This document shows positions 34,583-45,179 of a stretch of DNA of 64,000 nucleotides, in pieces. The notes under the pieces are model-generated. The model was not told where the DNA came from. It saw nothing but the letters and a program-made list of their open reading frames with translations, and made no database searches. The first letter of the stretch is position 1. Every line of letters begins with the position of its first letter. Both the position numbers and the translations under genes were made by a program. Source of the stretch: Saccharomyces mikatae IFO 1815 (lineage: Eukaryota; Ascomycota; Saccharomycetes; Saccharomycetales; Saccharomycetaceae); assembly GCF_947241705.1 (NCBI RefSeq), contig NC_079261.1:1-64000 (forward strand), written 5' to 3'.

Positions 34583-36292
34583 ATGACTTCTGTTGGAACT
34601 AACTTACCGAATGAATGTATTCCTATGGAGGCTGTAGAAGGTAGCCGTTTGTCGGCGGATAATTCCTCGCATCTTTCAGCACCAACTGTGGAGGAGAACA
34701 AAGATTTTCCTAATAGTACTGGGGAAGAGGCAGAGGAGATTGTTCTCCCAGAGAAGCCTGCTTCTGCCTATGTTACTGTCTCTATTATGTGTTTGTGTAT
34801 GGCGTTTGGTGGATTTATGTCTGGTTGGGATACTGGTACAATTTCTGGGTTTGTCAACCAGACTGATTTCTTAAGAAGATTTGGTAATTATAGTCATTCC
34901 AAAGGCACTTACTACTTGTCTAATGTGAGAACTGGGTTGATTGTGTCTATCTTTAATGTGGGAAGTGCCATTGGCTGTCTTTTCCTGTCTAAACTTGGTG
35001 ATATTTATGGTCGTTGCATGGGTTTAATCATAGTTATTGTCGTTTATATGGTTGGTATTGTTATTCAGATTGCCTCTGTGGATAAATGGTATCAATATTT
35101 TATTGGAAGGATTATCGCTGGTATTGGTGCTGGCTCTATCAGTGTTCTTGCTCCAATGCTTATTTCAGAAACTGCACCAAAGCATATCAGAGGTACGTTG
35201 CTTGCTTGTTGGCAATTGATGGTGACATTCGCCATTTTCCTGGGTTATTGTACTAATTATGGTACTAAAACTTACTCAAATTCTGTTCAATGGCGTGTTC
35301 CTCTTGGTCTATGTTTTGCATGGGCCATTATCATGATCGGAGGTATGATGTTCGTCCCGGAATCGCCTCGGTTTCTGGTACAAGTTAAGAAGACTGAACA
35401 AGCTAGAGCTTCCTTTGCCAAGTCAAATAAGCTTAGCGTTGACGATCCTGCTGTGATTGCCGAGATCGATCTTCTTGTAGCGGGTGTTGAGGCCGAAGAA
35501 GCAATGGGAACAGCTTCTTGGAAGGAATTATTTTCGACAAAGACTAAAGTGTTCCAACGTTTATCAATGACGGTCATGATTAACTCTTTGCAACAACTTA
35601 CTGGTGATAACTATTTCTTCTACTACGGTACTACTATCTTCAAATCTGTTGGTATGACCGACTCTTTCGAGACTTCTATTGTATTGGGTATCGTTAATTT
35701 TGCTTCATGTTTCTTTTCACTTTACTCAGTTGATAAGTTAGGCCGTCGTAAATGTCTTTTGCTTGGGGCAGCTACCATGACAGCCTGCATGGTTATTTAT
35801 GCTTCTGTTGGTGTTACAAGATTATATCCCAATGGTAAGAACCAGCCATCATCCAAAGGTGCTGGTAATTGTATGATTGTCTTTACTTGTTTCTACATTT
35901 TCTGCTTTTCCTGCACTTGGGGACCGGTTTGTTATGTGATTATTTCTGAAACATTTCCACTAAGAGTGAGATCCAAGTGTATGTCAGTTGCAACTGCGGC
36001 CAACTTGCTATGGGGTTTCCTGATTGGGTTTTTCACACCTTTCATTACGTCAGCAATTGATTTCTACTATGGTTACGTTTTCATGGGCTGCTTAGCGTTT
36101 TCGTATTTTTACGTTTTCTTCTTTGTTCCAGAAACAAAGGGACTTTCTTTAGAAGAAGTTGACGAAATGTGGATAGACGGGGTTTTACCATGGAAATCCA
36201 CATCCTGGGTCCCAGCTTCTAGAAGAAATGCTGATTACGATAATGAGAAATTACAACATGACGAGAAACCTTTGTACAAGAGATTGTTTTAA
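34583..36292 (+). CDS. HXT8: Hexose transporter Hxt8
   Basis: A 569-residue MFS sugar porter, the same length as Hxt8 of S. cerevisiae and near-identical through the membrane core as I recall it. About 70 cytoplasmic residues precede TM1 ([19 protein letters not shown]). Family signatures: [11 protein letters not shown] after TM2, PESPRFLV after TM6, [13 protein letters not shown] in TM7, [10 protein letters not shown] between TM8 and TM9, and [15 protein letters not shown] after TM12. It carries low-level glucose transport in S. cerevisiae, where it is normally weakly expressed under low glucose. The gene is intact although its partner IMA5 is broken. Its home in S288C is chromosome X-left, so here it is a relocated or additional copy. 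Confidence 0.94.
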   Translation: MTSVGTNLPNECIPMEAVEGSRLSADNSSHLSAPTVEENKDFPNSTGEEAEEIVLPEKPASAYVTVSIMCLCMAFGGFMSGWDTGTISGFVNQTDFLRRFGNYSHSKGTYYLSNVRTGLIVSIFNVGSAIGCLFLSKLGDIYGRCMGLIIVIVVYMVGIVIQIASVDKWYQYFIGRIIAGIGAGSISVLAPMLISETAPKHIRGTLLACWQLMVTFAIFLGYCTNYGTKTYSNSVQWRVPLGLCFAWAIIMIGGMMFVPESPRFLVQVKKTEQARASFAKSNKLSVDDPAVIAEIDLLVAGVEAEEAMGTASWKELFSTKTKVFQRLSMTVMINSLQQLTGDNYFFYYGTTIFKSVGMTDSFETSIVLGIVNFASCFFSLYSVDKLGRRKCLLLGAATMTACMVIYASVGVTRLYPNGKNQPSSKGAGNCMIVFTCFYIFCFSCTWGPVCYVIISETFPLRVRSKCMSVATAANLLWGFLIGFFTPFITSAIDFYYGYVFMGCLAFSYFYVFFFVPETKGLSLEEVDEMWIDGVLPWKSTSWVPASRRNADYDNEKLQHDEKPLYKRLF

Positions 36293-36595
36293 ACTGACAA
36301 TAACGTCAGGAATGGTTTTTTGATTTATAGACATACATATGTGCGTTGTGCATCGTAGAACTTTACAGTATATATGGCTTACTTGATGCATTATTATAAA
36401 AAATGAAAAGTATAACGAGTTCATGGATTAATTTTATTGCCCTATATCGGGGTAGCTAGATATCTTTTCACATTTCATTAATTACACACAAGTGTGTTGG
36501 AGTAACTATGAAAAGAAAATTGGTACTAGGTTGTTCGTTGGTTAAAAATTCAGCTTCAAAACAGTAAAGCTGAAAGATATTCTGGGGGACTCGAC

Positions 36596-36925
36596 ATCAC
36601 TAATAATATACTTTGCTATTAATCAAGTTTTTTTTATCATTACTTGTATAATATTATATAGGGTGTTAAATTATGACTTGAATTTTGAAAAACAGTGATG
36701 AAAGTTAGTGAAAGCTGAAACGCAAGGATTAATAATGTAATATAATAATGAAATGCAACGTATAAACAAAAAAAATAGATAAGAATATTATGTATGATTA
36801 TTGAATCTACATTTTATACTTGTCTACCCTCTAAGCGATCTTCTGTTAATTTATGTATACATAATAATACCTCTCTTATCAACAATGGGATCCTAATAAT
36901 GTTCTCAAATTGTCCCATGATCTCA
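36596..36925 (+). mobile_element. Old solo LTR of Ty1/Ty2 delta type
   Basis: The right half aligns with the delta LTR at 7840-8150: the words GAAAGCTGAAACGCAAGGAT and TTATCAACA plus the TCTCA end at 36925 all occur at matching spacing. The left end is eroded, so the start at about 36596 is inferred from spacing. I see no clear target duplication. It is clearly older than the other solo LTR. It lies between HXT8 and the siderophore transporter, at the edge of the novel block. Confidence 0.7.
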
Positions 36926-37195
36926 ACTAGTGAATTTTATAGGATTGTGAGGTTTCTTTATATACGTCTAGTAATACATCAATATTACATTATATATTCT
37001 AAATATTGCCTTCGTTAGTTCTTAGCAATCAGTAGGATTAATAATAATTATTAAATATCCGTATTTACATGAAAGTTAAATTTCAGGTAACTCTTTTGAT
37101 AATAAACAAAGTGAACACGTACAAAATTAGATGAATAAAAAAAATGGTTTACAATTATTTACTTACTGTTGTATTCAAAATATATAGAGAATTAT

Positions 37196-39106
37196 TTATT
37201 TCCAGAAATCAAAAGCCCTATTTAGTAAAGTCTTTTTAGACCCATTGGCATTGTGATGGTAGTCTTCTATCTGTTCACCTTCCACACAGTTTTGTTGATC
37301 ACCCAAATAGTAATTGGTTTGGAACAGTGCAACAACAAACATGATGGAACTGACACCAAGACCCATACAGAAGAGGGTATAATTAACTTCTTGATACGCA
37401 CTAATGGCACCTTCTCTGTTTATCGATCCCCACGGTTCTTCCCAGATAGAAGTAAGAGATTCAAAAAATGCAACTGCCTTTTCCTTATCTGGGACATATT
37501 TAAACAAGGCACCAGGTAACTGATCGGTCCAAACAGCAGAAGTGATGGCTGTACCAACGGCTGCACCAATAGAACTGTAAAGAGACAAAACAGAGATGGT
37601 TGCAGCCATATCTTGATGAGGAACAGCAGCCTGAGCCGCAACCTGAGTGCCCATAACATTAGCAGCATCACCAAAGTTAGTAACAACCAAGGCAGCTACG
37701 ACAAGGCCAATACCAGGACTACCGTCTTTTTTAGAGCATGCCACGTAAAGACCCATGCCGATTAATTTAATTGCAATGCCAACGACTTGGAATATCTTAT
37801 AACGGTGAAAACCTCTGAACAGAGCACCCCAAACAACCCCAAAGAAACATAATCCCATAGTTGTGGTATTTGAAAGATAGACCCAGTCTCTATAAGACAA
37901 ATTTAAAACGACAAAGGTATAAGAGGTAAAGAATAAAAGAGAGAAATAGCCAGCCATTTGGTAAATGAAATCAATGATGACACAACAAATAAACGTTCTA
38001 TTCATTAATACCCTCTTAGGAAGTAAGGGGAATGGCGCAAAAAAAACTTCGAAGACAACATACGAAATAAGGAGGATGCCACCAACCACTTCCATGGCAA
38101 TCATACTAGGATTATTCCAGCCGCCTTCAGCATATGAGTATAAAGAACATGGAAGCAGGATCAAAGAGAAAGCAAAACCAAGTAAAATTAAACCAAACGC
38201 ATCGATCTCTATTAATGACACCTTGAGAAGCTCCCAATATACCTTAAATCCACGAATACGAGCTTCTGTAACTTCTACTTTCTTTTTGGCAAGTGGGTCA
38301 AAACCAATGGGAATTTCTCCTGCCTTGTTGGCACTGTGCTCTAAGTATGCCATAACAAGGATAGCTGGGGTTAATGCGACTGGAGTAATAATAGCAAACA
38401 TACCATACCCCCACCTCCAGTTACTGTTGATTATATCTTCGACAATGTAACCAGAGATCCAAGTGGTGACTAGGTAAGGAACAGATAAAAGAGAAGTGAA
38501 AAAAGATCTCCATTTCAATGTGGTTGTGTCAGCAATAATAACCATATTCATTAAACTGATTCCTGACTGACCAACTGCAATAAAAACAGAACCTATCACA
38601 TATGCCGAAATATTTGGCGAACAAGCAGTGATGACAAACCCTATGACATAAAGTAACAAAACCACAAAATAGGTAACAGGCCTGGAACTCAAATCTGAGA
38701 TTTTGGCAATAAAAGGTTTGCAAACAGCGCCGATGACGGAATTGGCAATTGTTAGTGTAGACAACATAGAGTGCCTATTGAACGAGGAAGTCGCATAAGG
38801 TTGATAATTATACGTAGTTGTGGCATCTAAAGCGGCAACCCATGAAGTTAAAAAGATTGAAAGGCCAAGAATCCATATGACCTTTGTACTCATTTTTTCT
38901 CGAACAACCTCAATCCTGGTGACACCTCTAGTTTTTACGATTTTTTCTCCGTTACAGGACGTTATTGAAGATGAAACTTGCTGAAGACAGCCATTAACAG
39001 ATATTAAATCCTTTTCGGCAGCATCTTTTCTTGCCTCATCATGCAGTTTCTCTTGAAAATTAAGCTGTCCACTTGTACTGTCTGTCATAGATACTAAGCC
39101 CGTCAT
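37196..39106 (-). CDS. Siderophore-iron transporter of the MFS (SIT family, not Arn1-4)
   Basis: A 636-residue, 14-TM-type MFS protein. About 75 hydrophilic residues precede TM1 (VIWILGLSIFLTSWVAALDA). The loop NYQPYATSSFNRHSMLSTL is the hallmark of fungal siderophore-iron:H+ symporters. KISDLSSRPVTY follows TM2, and EDIINSNWRWGYGMF precedes TM6. Near the C-terminus NREGAISAYQEVNY matches the extracellular loop region required for uptake in Arn proteins. Compared with Arn1, Arn2, Sit1 and Enb1 as I remember them, the wording is different throughout; IANSVIGAVCKPFIAKISD is what I associate with filamentous-ascomycete SIT proteins. Likely substrate: a ferric hydroxamate siderophore, unproven. 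A second in-frame ATG at 39088 could also be used. The frame is intact. Confidence 0.88.
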   Translation of the reverse strand: MTGLVSMTDSTSGQLNFQEKLHDEARKDAAEKDLISVNGCLQQVSSSITSCNGEKIVKTRGVTRIEVVREKMSTKVIWILGLSIFLTSWVAALDATTTYNYQPYATSSFNRHSMLSTLTIANSVIGAVCKPFIAKISDLSSRPVTYFVVLLLYVIGFVITACSPNISAYVIGSVFIAVGQSGISLMNMVIIADTTTLKWRSFFTSLLSVPYLVTTWISGYIVEDIINSNWRWGYGMFAIITPVALTPAILVMAYLEHSANKAGEIPIGFDPLAKKKVEVTEARIRGFKVYWELLKVSLIEIDAFGLILLGFAFSLILLPCSLYSYAEGGWNNPSMIAMEVVGGILLISYVVFEVFFAPFPLLPKRVLMNRTFICCVIIDFIYQMAGYFSLLFFTSYTFVVLNLSYRDWVYLSNTTTMGLCFFGVVWGALFRGFHRYKIFQVVGIAIKLIGMGLYVACSKKDGSPGIGLVVAALVVTNFGDAANVMGTQVAAQAAVPHQDMAATISVLSLYSSIGAAVGTAITSAVWTDQLPGALFKYVPDKEKAVAFFESLTSIWEEPWGSINREGAISAYQEVNYTLFCMGLGVSSIMFVVALFQTNYYLGDQQNCVEGEQIEDYHHNANGSKKTLLNRAFDFWK

Positions 39107-42100
39107 CAGAGCTTTTAAACAAATCTAACGAGTATAGAACGATATCGAATAATATATTTCAAAATACCGCTGTAAATGCCATTTTTGCCCATTATATATA
39201 TGAAATAGCATGTCAAATATTGGAAATTTGCTGAAATCCGAATTAGCCACTTCAAAGATCCTGCATTCTAGATTTCTTTCTACGGATAGTAATAACTTGT
39301 GTAGGCGATTCTATATAATGCACCTGTTTTTCTTTTATATTGTTCTGTGCTGTGCCTGTACGGCTGGCTCAAATGAAAACTAAAAACTTTATTAGTGTTT
39401 TGGATTGCCGAAATCGTGCGCATCGAACTGAAACCATAGGCAGTCATTGTTCAACTTGTGCACCTGTAGAATACGTCATTATTTTTCATGATGATGTAGT
39501 CTGGTAGCACGGTTATGAAGTCCACAGATTCACAGCCTTTTTTTTAGTAGTAAGTTGTTTTCGTAGTTGTTAAAACCGCTGGTTTCTCGGTGTTTAATTT
39601 CGTCTTTCACGTCAAGTAGCACTATCATTTGCCGGAAGTATGATTCTGTATTTTCAATTTCATGAGAGGAATAAGCCACTGAAGTTGGAAAATTTTTCAG
39701 AAGCATGATGCCGGGGACAAAGCCTCAATGAACAGTAATTGAGTAGTTAAGTTTCTTCAGCCGCACATTTTTTGTAAACACAGAAACAGATTTAACACGC
39801 TTCTTCATATGAAGCCAGAAGAAGAAAAACTCATTTAATATCTATAGTTTTCCATGTTTTCTTTTTAGTGTGCATCAAGAATGATAGAATGAATATCTGG
39901 TTGATTATAACACGAATATCTGACACTAGGAGACGCTAGTTGGTCGCTTCACGCAAATATATCAATGCGTAGAACGAAGTGGGGAAGTTGTGCTCGAGAG
40001 AGAGACGGTTTTATAAGTGCAGTCACCAACATTTTTTCGATCACGATCGAGTTGTTTAACATGAGTAAAATCTCTCTCTAAACAAGCTTTGTTTGACGAT
40101 ATTATTCACTTTATAAACGGTAGTAAAGTCATCGCAGTCTGTAGAATCACTTGACCTTTCTAAAAATCTTCTGTTTCTTCCAGCTGTTTTTCAAATAGTC
40201 TATGTATAGCTGTCGGTGTTTCTGTCTTCGATTTTAATTATCGATGCGCTAGTGTTTACAAACATAAGGAATAAACAAAATCAGAATAACGAGTTTAATG
40301 AATACAACATCTTACTGTTCCTCGGTGGTGAGAGCCATTTCAGGTGACGAAACTTTAAAGGAAAAGATAACCTAAACCAATGACGCTAACAATAGTCAAG
40401 AGCAAATAACGGCCAGGGGAAAAGCAATTACCTGCTCTATATTAATCAACTATGGTATCGCACGGCTTTGTCAGGACAAATAAAGTATCACCAACCATCT
40501 CACTCTATTCCTTTGCTTTCTTTTACAAGGCACGGCGCTACCCTGAGTGTGGACACTACATAGTTTTAACGTCGTATTCATAATTGCGTTGAAGAAAACG
40601 TTTTTCAGTTTAAAACAAGCTAGTTACAGTAAGTCGACATATAAAACATATCGGAAACTACGTAATCTGCGACTGGTAAGATATCCTTTTTATTTTCTCA
40701 AAAGCACCATGATATACATCTTTTCGAACAAAATTCTTTGATATATAATTTTTACATTGCGTGGTGTTCTTATTGATGGCTGAGGTATAACAATCATGCT
40801 GGAAATGGTCATATTTTGGGAAAAGTATACGGATCCGCATCCTACAGAGTTTAAAGGAGTGGTTGCTTTCACAATATACAGGCCAGAGGGCAATAAATGC
40901 ACCACGATCATGTCCTGCGGCGGAGAGAAATCTTTGTAGTTTATCTATCAAATCGAAGCAGTCCTTAGTCATTACTCTTTCAATTAGCGCTTAGTGCTCA
41001 TAATACTCGCTTTACGCGTTCAATAGAGTGTAACAAATTAAAGTGTATAAAACTCACCAGATAGTGTTTGGTCGGTGAGAGAGCAATTTCACTACATCAT
41101 TCGTGAGATTAAGGGAACAAGAATTGGATGAATTTTTTAGCAAAAGTGTGCCTTTATTCATTAGGCTACTTGATTTAATAAACATTGAACTCAAGTTACT
41201 CATTAGAGGAATATTATGTCTTTTTAGAAGCTTTGTAAGACAGAAACCACGAGTCTCTTTCGGAAACCAGTGCGCAGTCACAAGAACCACAGATCATGTC
41301 CGGAAATCATAATCTCATGAGCTTATATACTCAAAGGAGTATGTCTACGTTAGCGGGTAATTAGATTTTTGGGACCCAATGGATCGTATATGTGACAAGA
41401 AATCCTTTACAGAGGATTGACTGTTTCCTCATTAACTGTTCATTGCAAATAAGCTATATTTCAAGCTGCTATGTATACTTATGGAACCAAGGTCTTTTCA
41501 GGGTTCTCAAAATGAAATAAAGTTTCAATGTATATCCTTCCTGTATTCAAAATTTTGGTACCACCAAATTATCATGTCTCTGTCGAAACTTTCACCGAAC
41601 CCACAGTTTGTAAAGTTGTTATCAATGTATCTAACCTTCTTTGAGGTTGTATAATTTAACTTTTTGCAGAAAAGGTGTTCTTGATTTTCGTGTATAGGAG
41701 AAAAAATGTCCATTTTTTCACCTTACATAACACATGATACTGAATTTCACTCCCTGGTAAAGTCTTCAAATGCGCCCGCCAATTCTTGCTCTTATTTTTT
41801 ATTTTATTGGAGTGTAATTAGTGTCTTGAACAAAGAAAAATGCCACCTTTTTTTTACCTTATTCGGGATTTGAGCAAAAGTAAAAATGCACTGACTATCG
41901 AGAAAAACTAACGTGAGTTCTGTTTTGGACTTGATTGTTAAAATTACACCAACAAGAAGAATGATTAAATTTCATTTTCTGCATCTAATCGTAGGTTCAT
42001 GAGAGGTTATTCTGGCAGCTTTTCAAATATATTCTTTTCTTGAAAGGGAAAATCTCCAAGGGAAACAATCTTCCCACCAATATAAAACCAGTTTGGTAGG

Positions 42101-42944
42101 GGAATCAATATAGCATCTATTTCAATTTGAATTTTCAAGTTCGTATTAGAAAAGAATTATTCTGGGACACCTTTATCGGTTGACATTACAACGAGAAGAT
42201 AACAACATTTTCTGTGTTTATCATTTTTTGAATTTAAGATTTTTAGACTAGAAGCGTCTTAAGACGTCATGCTTCTTTTTAAACTATTTTGATTCTAACA
42301 TGTATTATTCCGTCTTTCATTCTTATTGTAGCCTTTTTCATCTCATGGCTTTAGGAACAAAAAAAAGTAACGGATATCATATTGTTTGCGCCCTAGTAAT
42401 GGTTTCTCATACTAGTTCGAATGCACTTTATCTTTACTCTGGAGCAAGCACATGTATATATTTTGCTTTTCATTCTTGCAGTTAAATCGCGCATAGCCTT
42501 CGAATGGCATTAGCTATCGTGTCGCCATTGTGCTTCCCAAAAGGTATAAAATATAGGTATTTCTTTCTCTATAGTTCATGACATGATGTAAGCAAATCCA
42601 ATTTCTTTGTTAGAATAAATACTGGAATAGAAATACGCAACGATCCAAAAAGTTCTTCAAGCACCAAATTTTATATCACTTCTTTTATATCCCCGGTAGT
42701 GCCATATCAACCATACTTATGATTGCTAAATGATAAATCTAAATATTACCAAATCACAAGCATTCACATTCACACGCATTTCTCTCTTTATATATTTTAG
42801 TACCGTGCAGCTCATGGTTGTGATAATCAAAAAACTAAAATTTGGTGTATTCTAACCACATATAATTCTGCATTGATACCCTAAACAAACTTCCTTTTCT
42901 GCTTATTTCAAAAATTAGCATGCTACGTTGAGATATGTTAACAA
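39107..42944. other. Long gene-poor gap, includes siderophore-transporter promoter
   Basis: 3.8 kb without a convincing gene. The word TGCACCTG occurs twice upstream of the transporter (39319-39326 and 39459-39466); it differs at one position from the Aft1 iron-regulon site YRCACCCR. The frames at 40658-40972 (104 codons, ATG) and 41054-41290 on the minus strand have no recognised relatives and overlap rival frames. The far end is the 3' side of the zinc-cluster gene. Confidence 0.45.
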
Positions 42945-44615
42945 TTAAAGTGGCGGTTCTGAGGGATAAAAATGTGTAGTACCATCAGAGAGGCAAGACG
43001 TAATCCAATCTGCTATATCACCCATTATTAGAGGCGATGAATTATCGCTTTTCTCGCTTAAAATACCACTACACACAGTAGGCGTTGAAAGCTGTTCTTC
43101 CGTTGATGTGTCCGCTGGTGTCCGCTTCCTAGTTCCAGATTTCCTTTGGTTCAGCAAAGACCTGAAAGAGGCAAACAAATCTGTCATAAAGCTGCAGAAT
43201 TTCACCTTTCCTGTTATGAGGTCGTAATCTTCCATTAGAATAGCGGTTACGTCTAAAGAAGGCAAGAAAAACCCAGCCCGTCCAAGATCTTTTGGAAGAA
43301 AAGTGGAATCAGCAGTATTTTTAGTTTCTTCGTAAGTTTTAAATAGTTCATTTGAAGTGTAAAGAAATTGCAAAAGAAATCCTTGGAAAACACTACAGTA
43401 AGCGGGAAAAAAATGAGGACGTAAGGGAAACTTCTTACTTGCATTAGTTAGATTGCTTGCATTGAGAAGCTGGAAAAGTCCACAGAGGCAACCAGCTAAT
43501 GAACTACAATTTTCATCTAGTTGTGCTTTTATTGACCTATGTTTCGTAAAAAAAGGAAAGAGAATTTTTATCCGGCTGGCAGCCATAATACAAATTTTCA
43601 AATATCCAACCAACAGGACAGTTGAATTATTATTTTCTTCGTTGGAACTCATGCTTTTCTTTGTTTTCTCTATAATGTCATCAATCTTCAAATCTAATGA
43701 TATTGCCTTTTCCGCACACGTATCCGACTTTAAGTTAAGCAGCATATCATTACCTTCTCTCAATAGAACTGCAATTTCGCCCCATCCGTCGCATTGATCG
43801 CCAACCAATTTTGAATTTACGCAACTTATTGAAGTAGGACGTCCTAATACAGAGCATAAAAGTGCATCTTGTAGCACTAACATCGTCCATACCTTTGACG
43901 AAGTAGTGTGTAATCCAAGCGCATAGCCAATTGCTGCAGCGAGAAATATGCATTTCCAAGCAGTTTCTATTTTGAAGTTGTAATGATAATATTCGGAAAG
44001 CAGAACTAGTGACGATACTTTTTCCGAACAGTCAGAGCAATCATTAAGAATAATATCTAACTCCGCCACAACCTCCCGTACATCAGGTGAAATATCATAG
44101 AACCGCTCAGAGACAATAATCACAGCGTAGGATAGCAATAACGTTTGATAATCAACACTTTGTTTCGATAATATTTTTTGCTCCAATAAGTTCAAGTCCA
44201 CAGTTTCATCAAAGAAAGAACATGAAATGCTGCCTCGTACTGATTGAATTGCTGTGAGTATCGGCTCTGGGTTTCTAATATACTTTTTGAAGACGGGAGA
44301 AGATGTAAACTTTTTCATTTGGCTTGTTGCATTCTCACCCTCAAGTTCAAAATCAACATTGCTGAAGGGCATACCAACCTCAAAGAGCGATCTATTAACG
44401 GAGCTGAATCCATAAAATCTTGCATTGGCATCTCTGCGCTTCCTCGTTAATTTAGTACTGGTTTTTCGAAAAGTTCGAGGATATGAACACTGGCAGCTCC
44501 TCTTTACGCAGTTTTGGCATCTCGGGAACTGCCTCCCACACTTAATTTTTCTTTTCCGACATGTCTTACAGGAGATGATGGATAGGCCCTGAAAGTCCAC
44601 ATTGACTTGTGACAT
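42945..44615 (-). CDS. Zn2Cys6 transcription factor, unnamed
   Basis: A 556-residue fungal zinc-cluster regulator. The cluster near the N-terminus reads CKTCRKRKIKCGRQFPRC and continues QNC...CQC, giving CX2CX6CX6CX2CX6C at about residues 16-43, followed by a basic linker (RKTSTKLTRKRRD). The rest is a helical middle-homology-like region; VSSLVLLSEYYHYNFKIETAW and the run AIGYALGLHTTSSKVWTMLV resemble the CxxGL-type fungal_trans segment. The open frame extends to a TTG at 44672, but the ATG at 44615 is the first supported start and leaves the cluster intact. I recognise no S. cerevisiae orthologue. It is divergent from a DHA2 pump with a 564-bp common promoter, a common pairing of a regulator with the transporter it controls. 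Confidence 0.87.
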   Translation of the reverse strand: MSQVNVDFQGLSIISCKTCRKRKIKCGRQFPRCQNCVKRSCQCSYPRTFRKTSTKLTRKRRDANARFYGFSSVNRSLFEVGMPFSNVDFELEGENATSQMKKFTSSPVFKKYIRNPEPILTAIQSVRGSISCSFFDETVDLNLLEQKILSKQSVDYQTLLLSYAVIIVSERFYDISPDVREVVAELDIILNDCSDCSEKVSSLVLLSEYYHYNFKIETAWKCIFLAAAIGYALGLHTTSSKVWTMLVLQDALLCSVLGRPTSISCVNSKLVGDQCDGWGEIAVLLREGNDMLLNLKSDTCAEKAISLDLKIDDIIEKTKKSMSSNEENNNSTVLLVGYLKICIMAASRIKILFPFFTKHRSIKAQLDENCSSLAGCLCGLFQLLNASNLTNASKKFPLRPHFFPAYCSVFQGFLLQFLYTSNELFKTYEETKNTADSTFLPKDLGRAGFFLPSLDVTAILMEDYDLITGKVKFCSFMTDLFASFRSLLNQRKSGTRKRTPADTSTEEQLSTPTVCSGILSEKSDNSSPLIMGDIADWITSCLSDGTTHFYPSEPPL

Positions 44616-45179
44616 TTGAAGTATATGTGAGATGACAGCTTTTTCTGGATATTTTACAGATGGGTAAAACAAACGTTTAAAATTTACCCAATGGCTTTAC
44701 CTTATTTAATAAGAATGTCAATCACGAAAGTTTGAATAGTTTAAGCACACGTTATCTGTCACAAGCTTCTCGAGTATGTGTTGTAGGAACTGCAGTTTTT
44801 AAATTCCATACTCTAGGTAGTGTTCCAATAAAGCTACTCAAAGTGATAGCTGAGGCTGTAGCTCATGTCTGTCTAAACGACAGGATGACTAAGTCATCAA
44901 GTTTTTTTGTAAGGACATTTGCTTACTGTGCCATCGAAAATAAAACGCTTCCATATGATGTCCGAAGCCCAAAAAAGAGAGTCCGAAGAGTGACGATACA
45001 ATATTCTTATAAATATTTTCAATGTCCGAATTTTTTCGGTACTTGTATAAGAAAAAAGAATATATGTAATAAAGCTAGTATCGATGGGGCTGTCAAATGT
45101 TATAAAGGGAAGAATCAGAAAGCCACAATATCTTTGAGATGATTAGTCGAGTTTCACAGTTCAACAAAGGTGTAATAAA
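44616..45179. promoter_or_regulatory. Shared promoter of zinc-cluster gene and DHA2 pump
   Basis: 564 bp between divergent start codons. A frame of 136 codons is open here (44732-45142), but it begins at TTG and its only ATGs are internal, so it is not called as a gene. Confidence 0.6.
44960..45039 (+). promoter_or_regulatory. Three GTCCGAA words, candidate zinc-cluster operator
   Basis: GTCCGAAG occurs at 44960-44967 and 44981-44988, and GTCCGAA again at 45024-45030. The third copy extends into CCGAATTTTTTCGG (45026-45039), an everted CCG-N8-CGG pair. CCG/CGG triplets are the half-sites read by Zn2Cys6 proteins. The cluster ends about 140 bp before the pump ATG, a typical activation distance. 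Which protein binds is inferred from the neighbouring regulator gene. Confidence 0.5.

Noticed and set aside
40658-40972. 104-codon minus-strand ORF with an ATG
   Set aside because: No recognisable relative; a second frame over the same DNA is also open. Kept as a note in the gap entry.
44732-45142. 136-codon plus-strand ORF in the regulator/pump promoter
   Set aside because: Begins at TTG, has only internal ATGs, and lies across the putative operator words.
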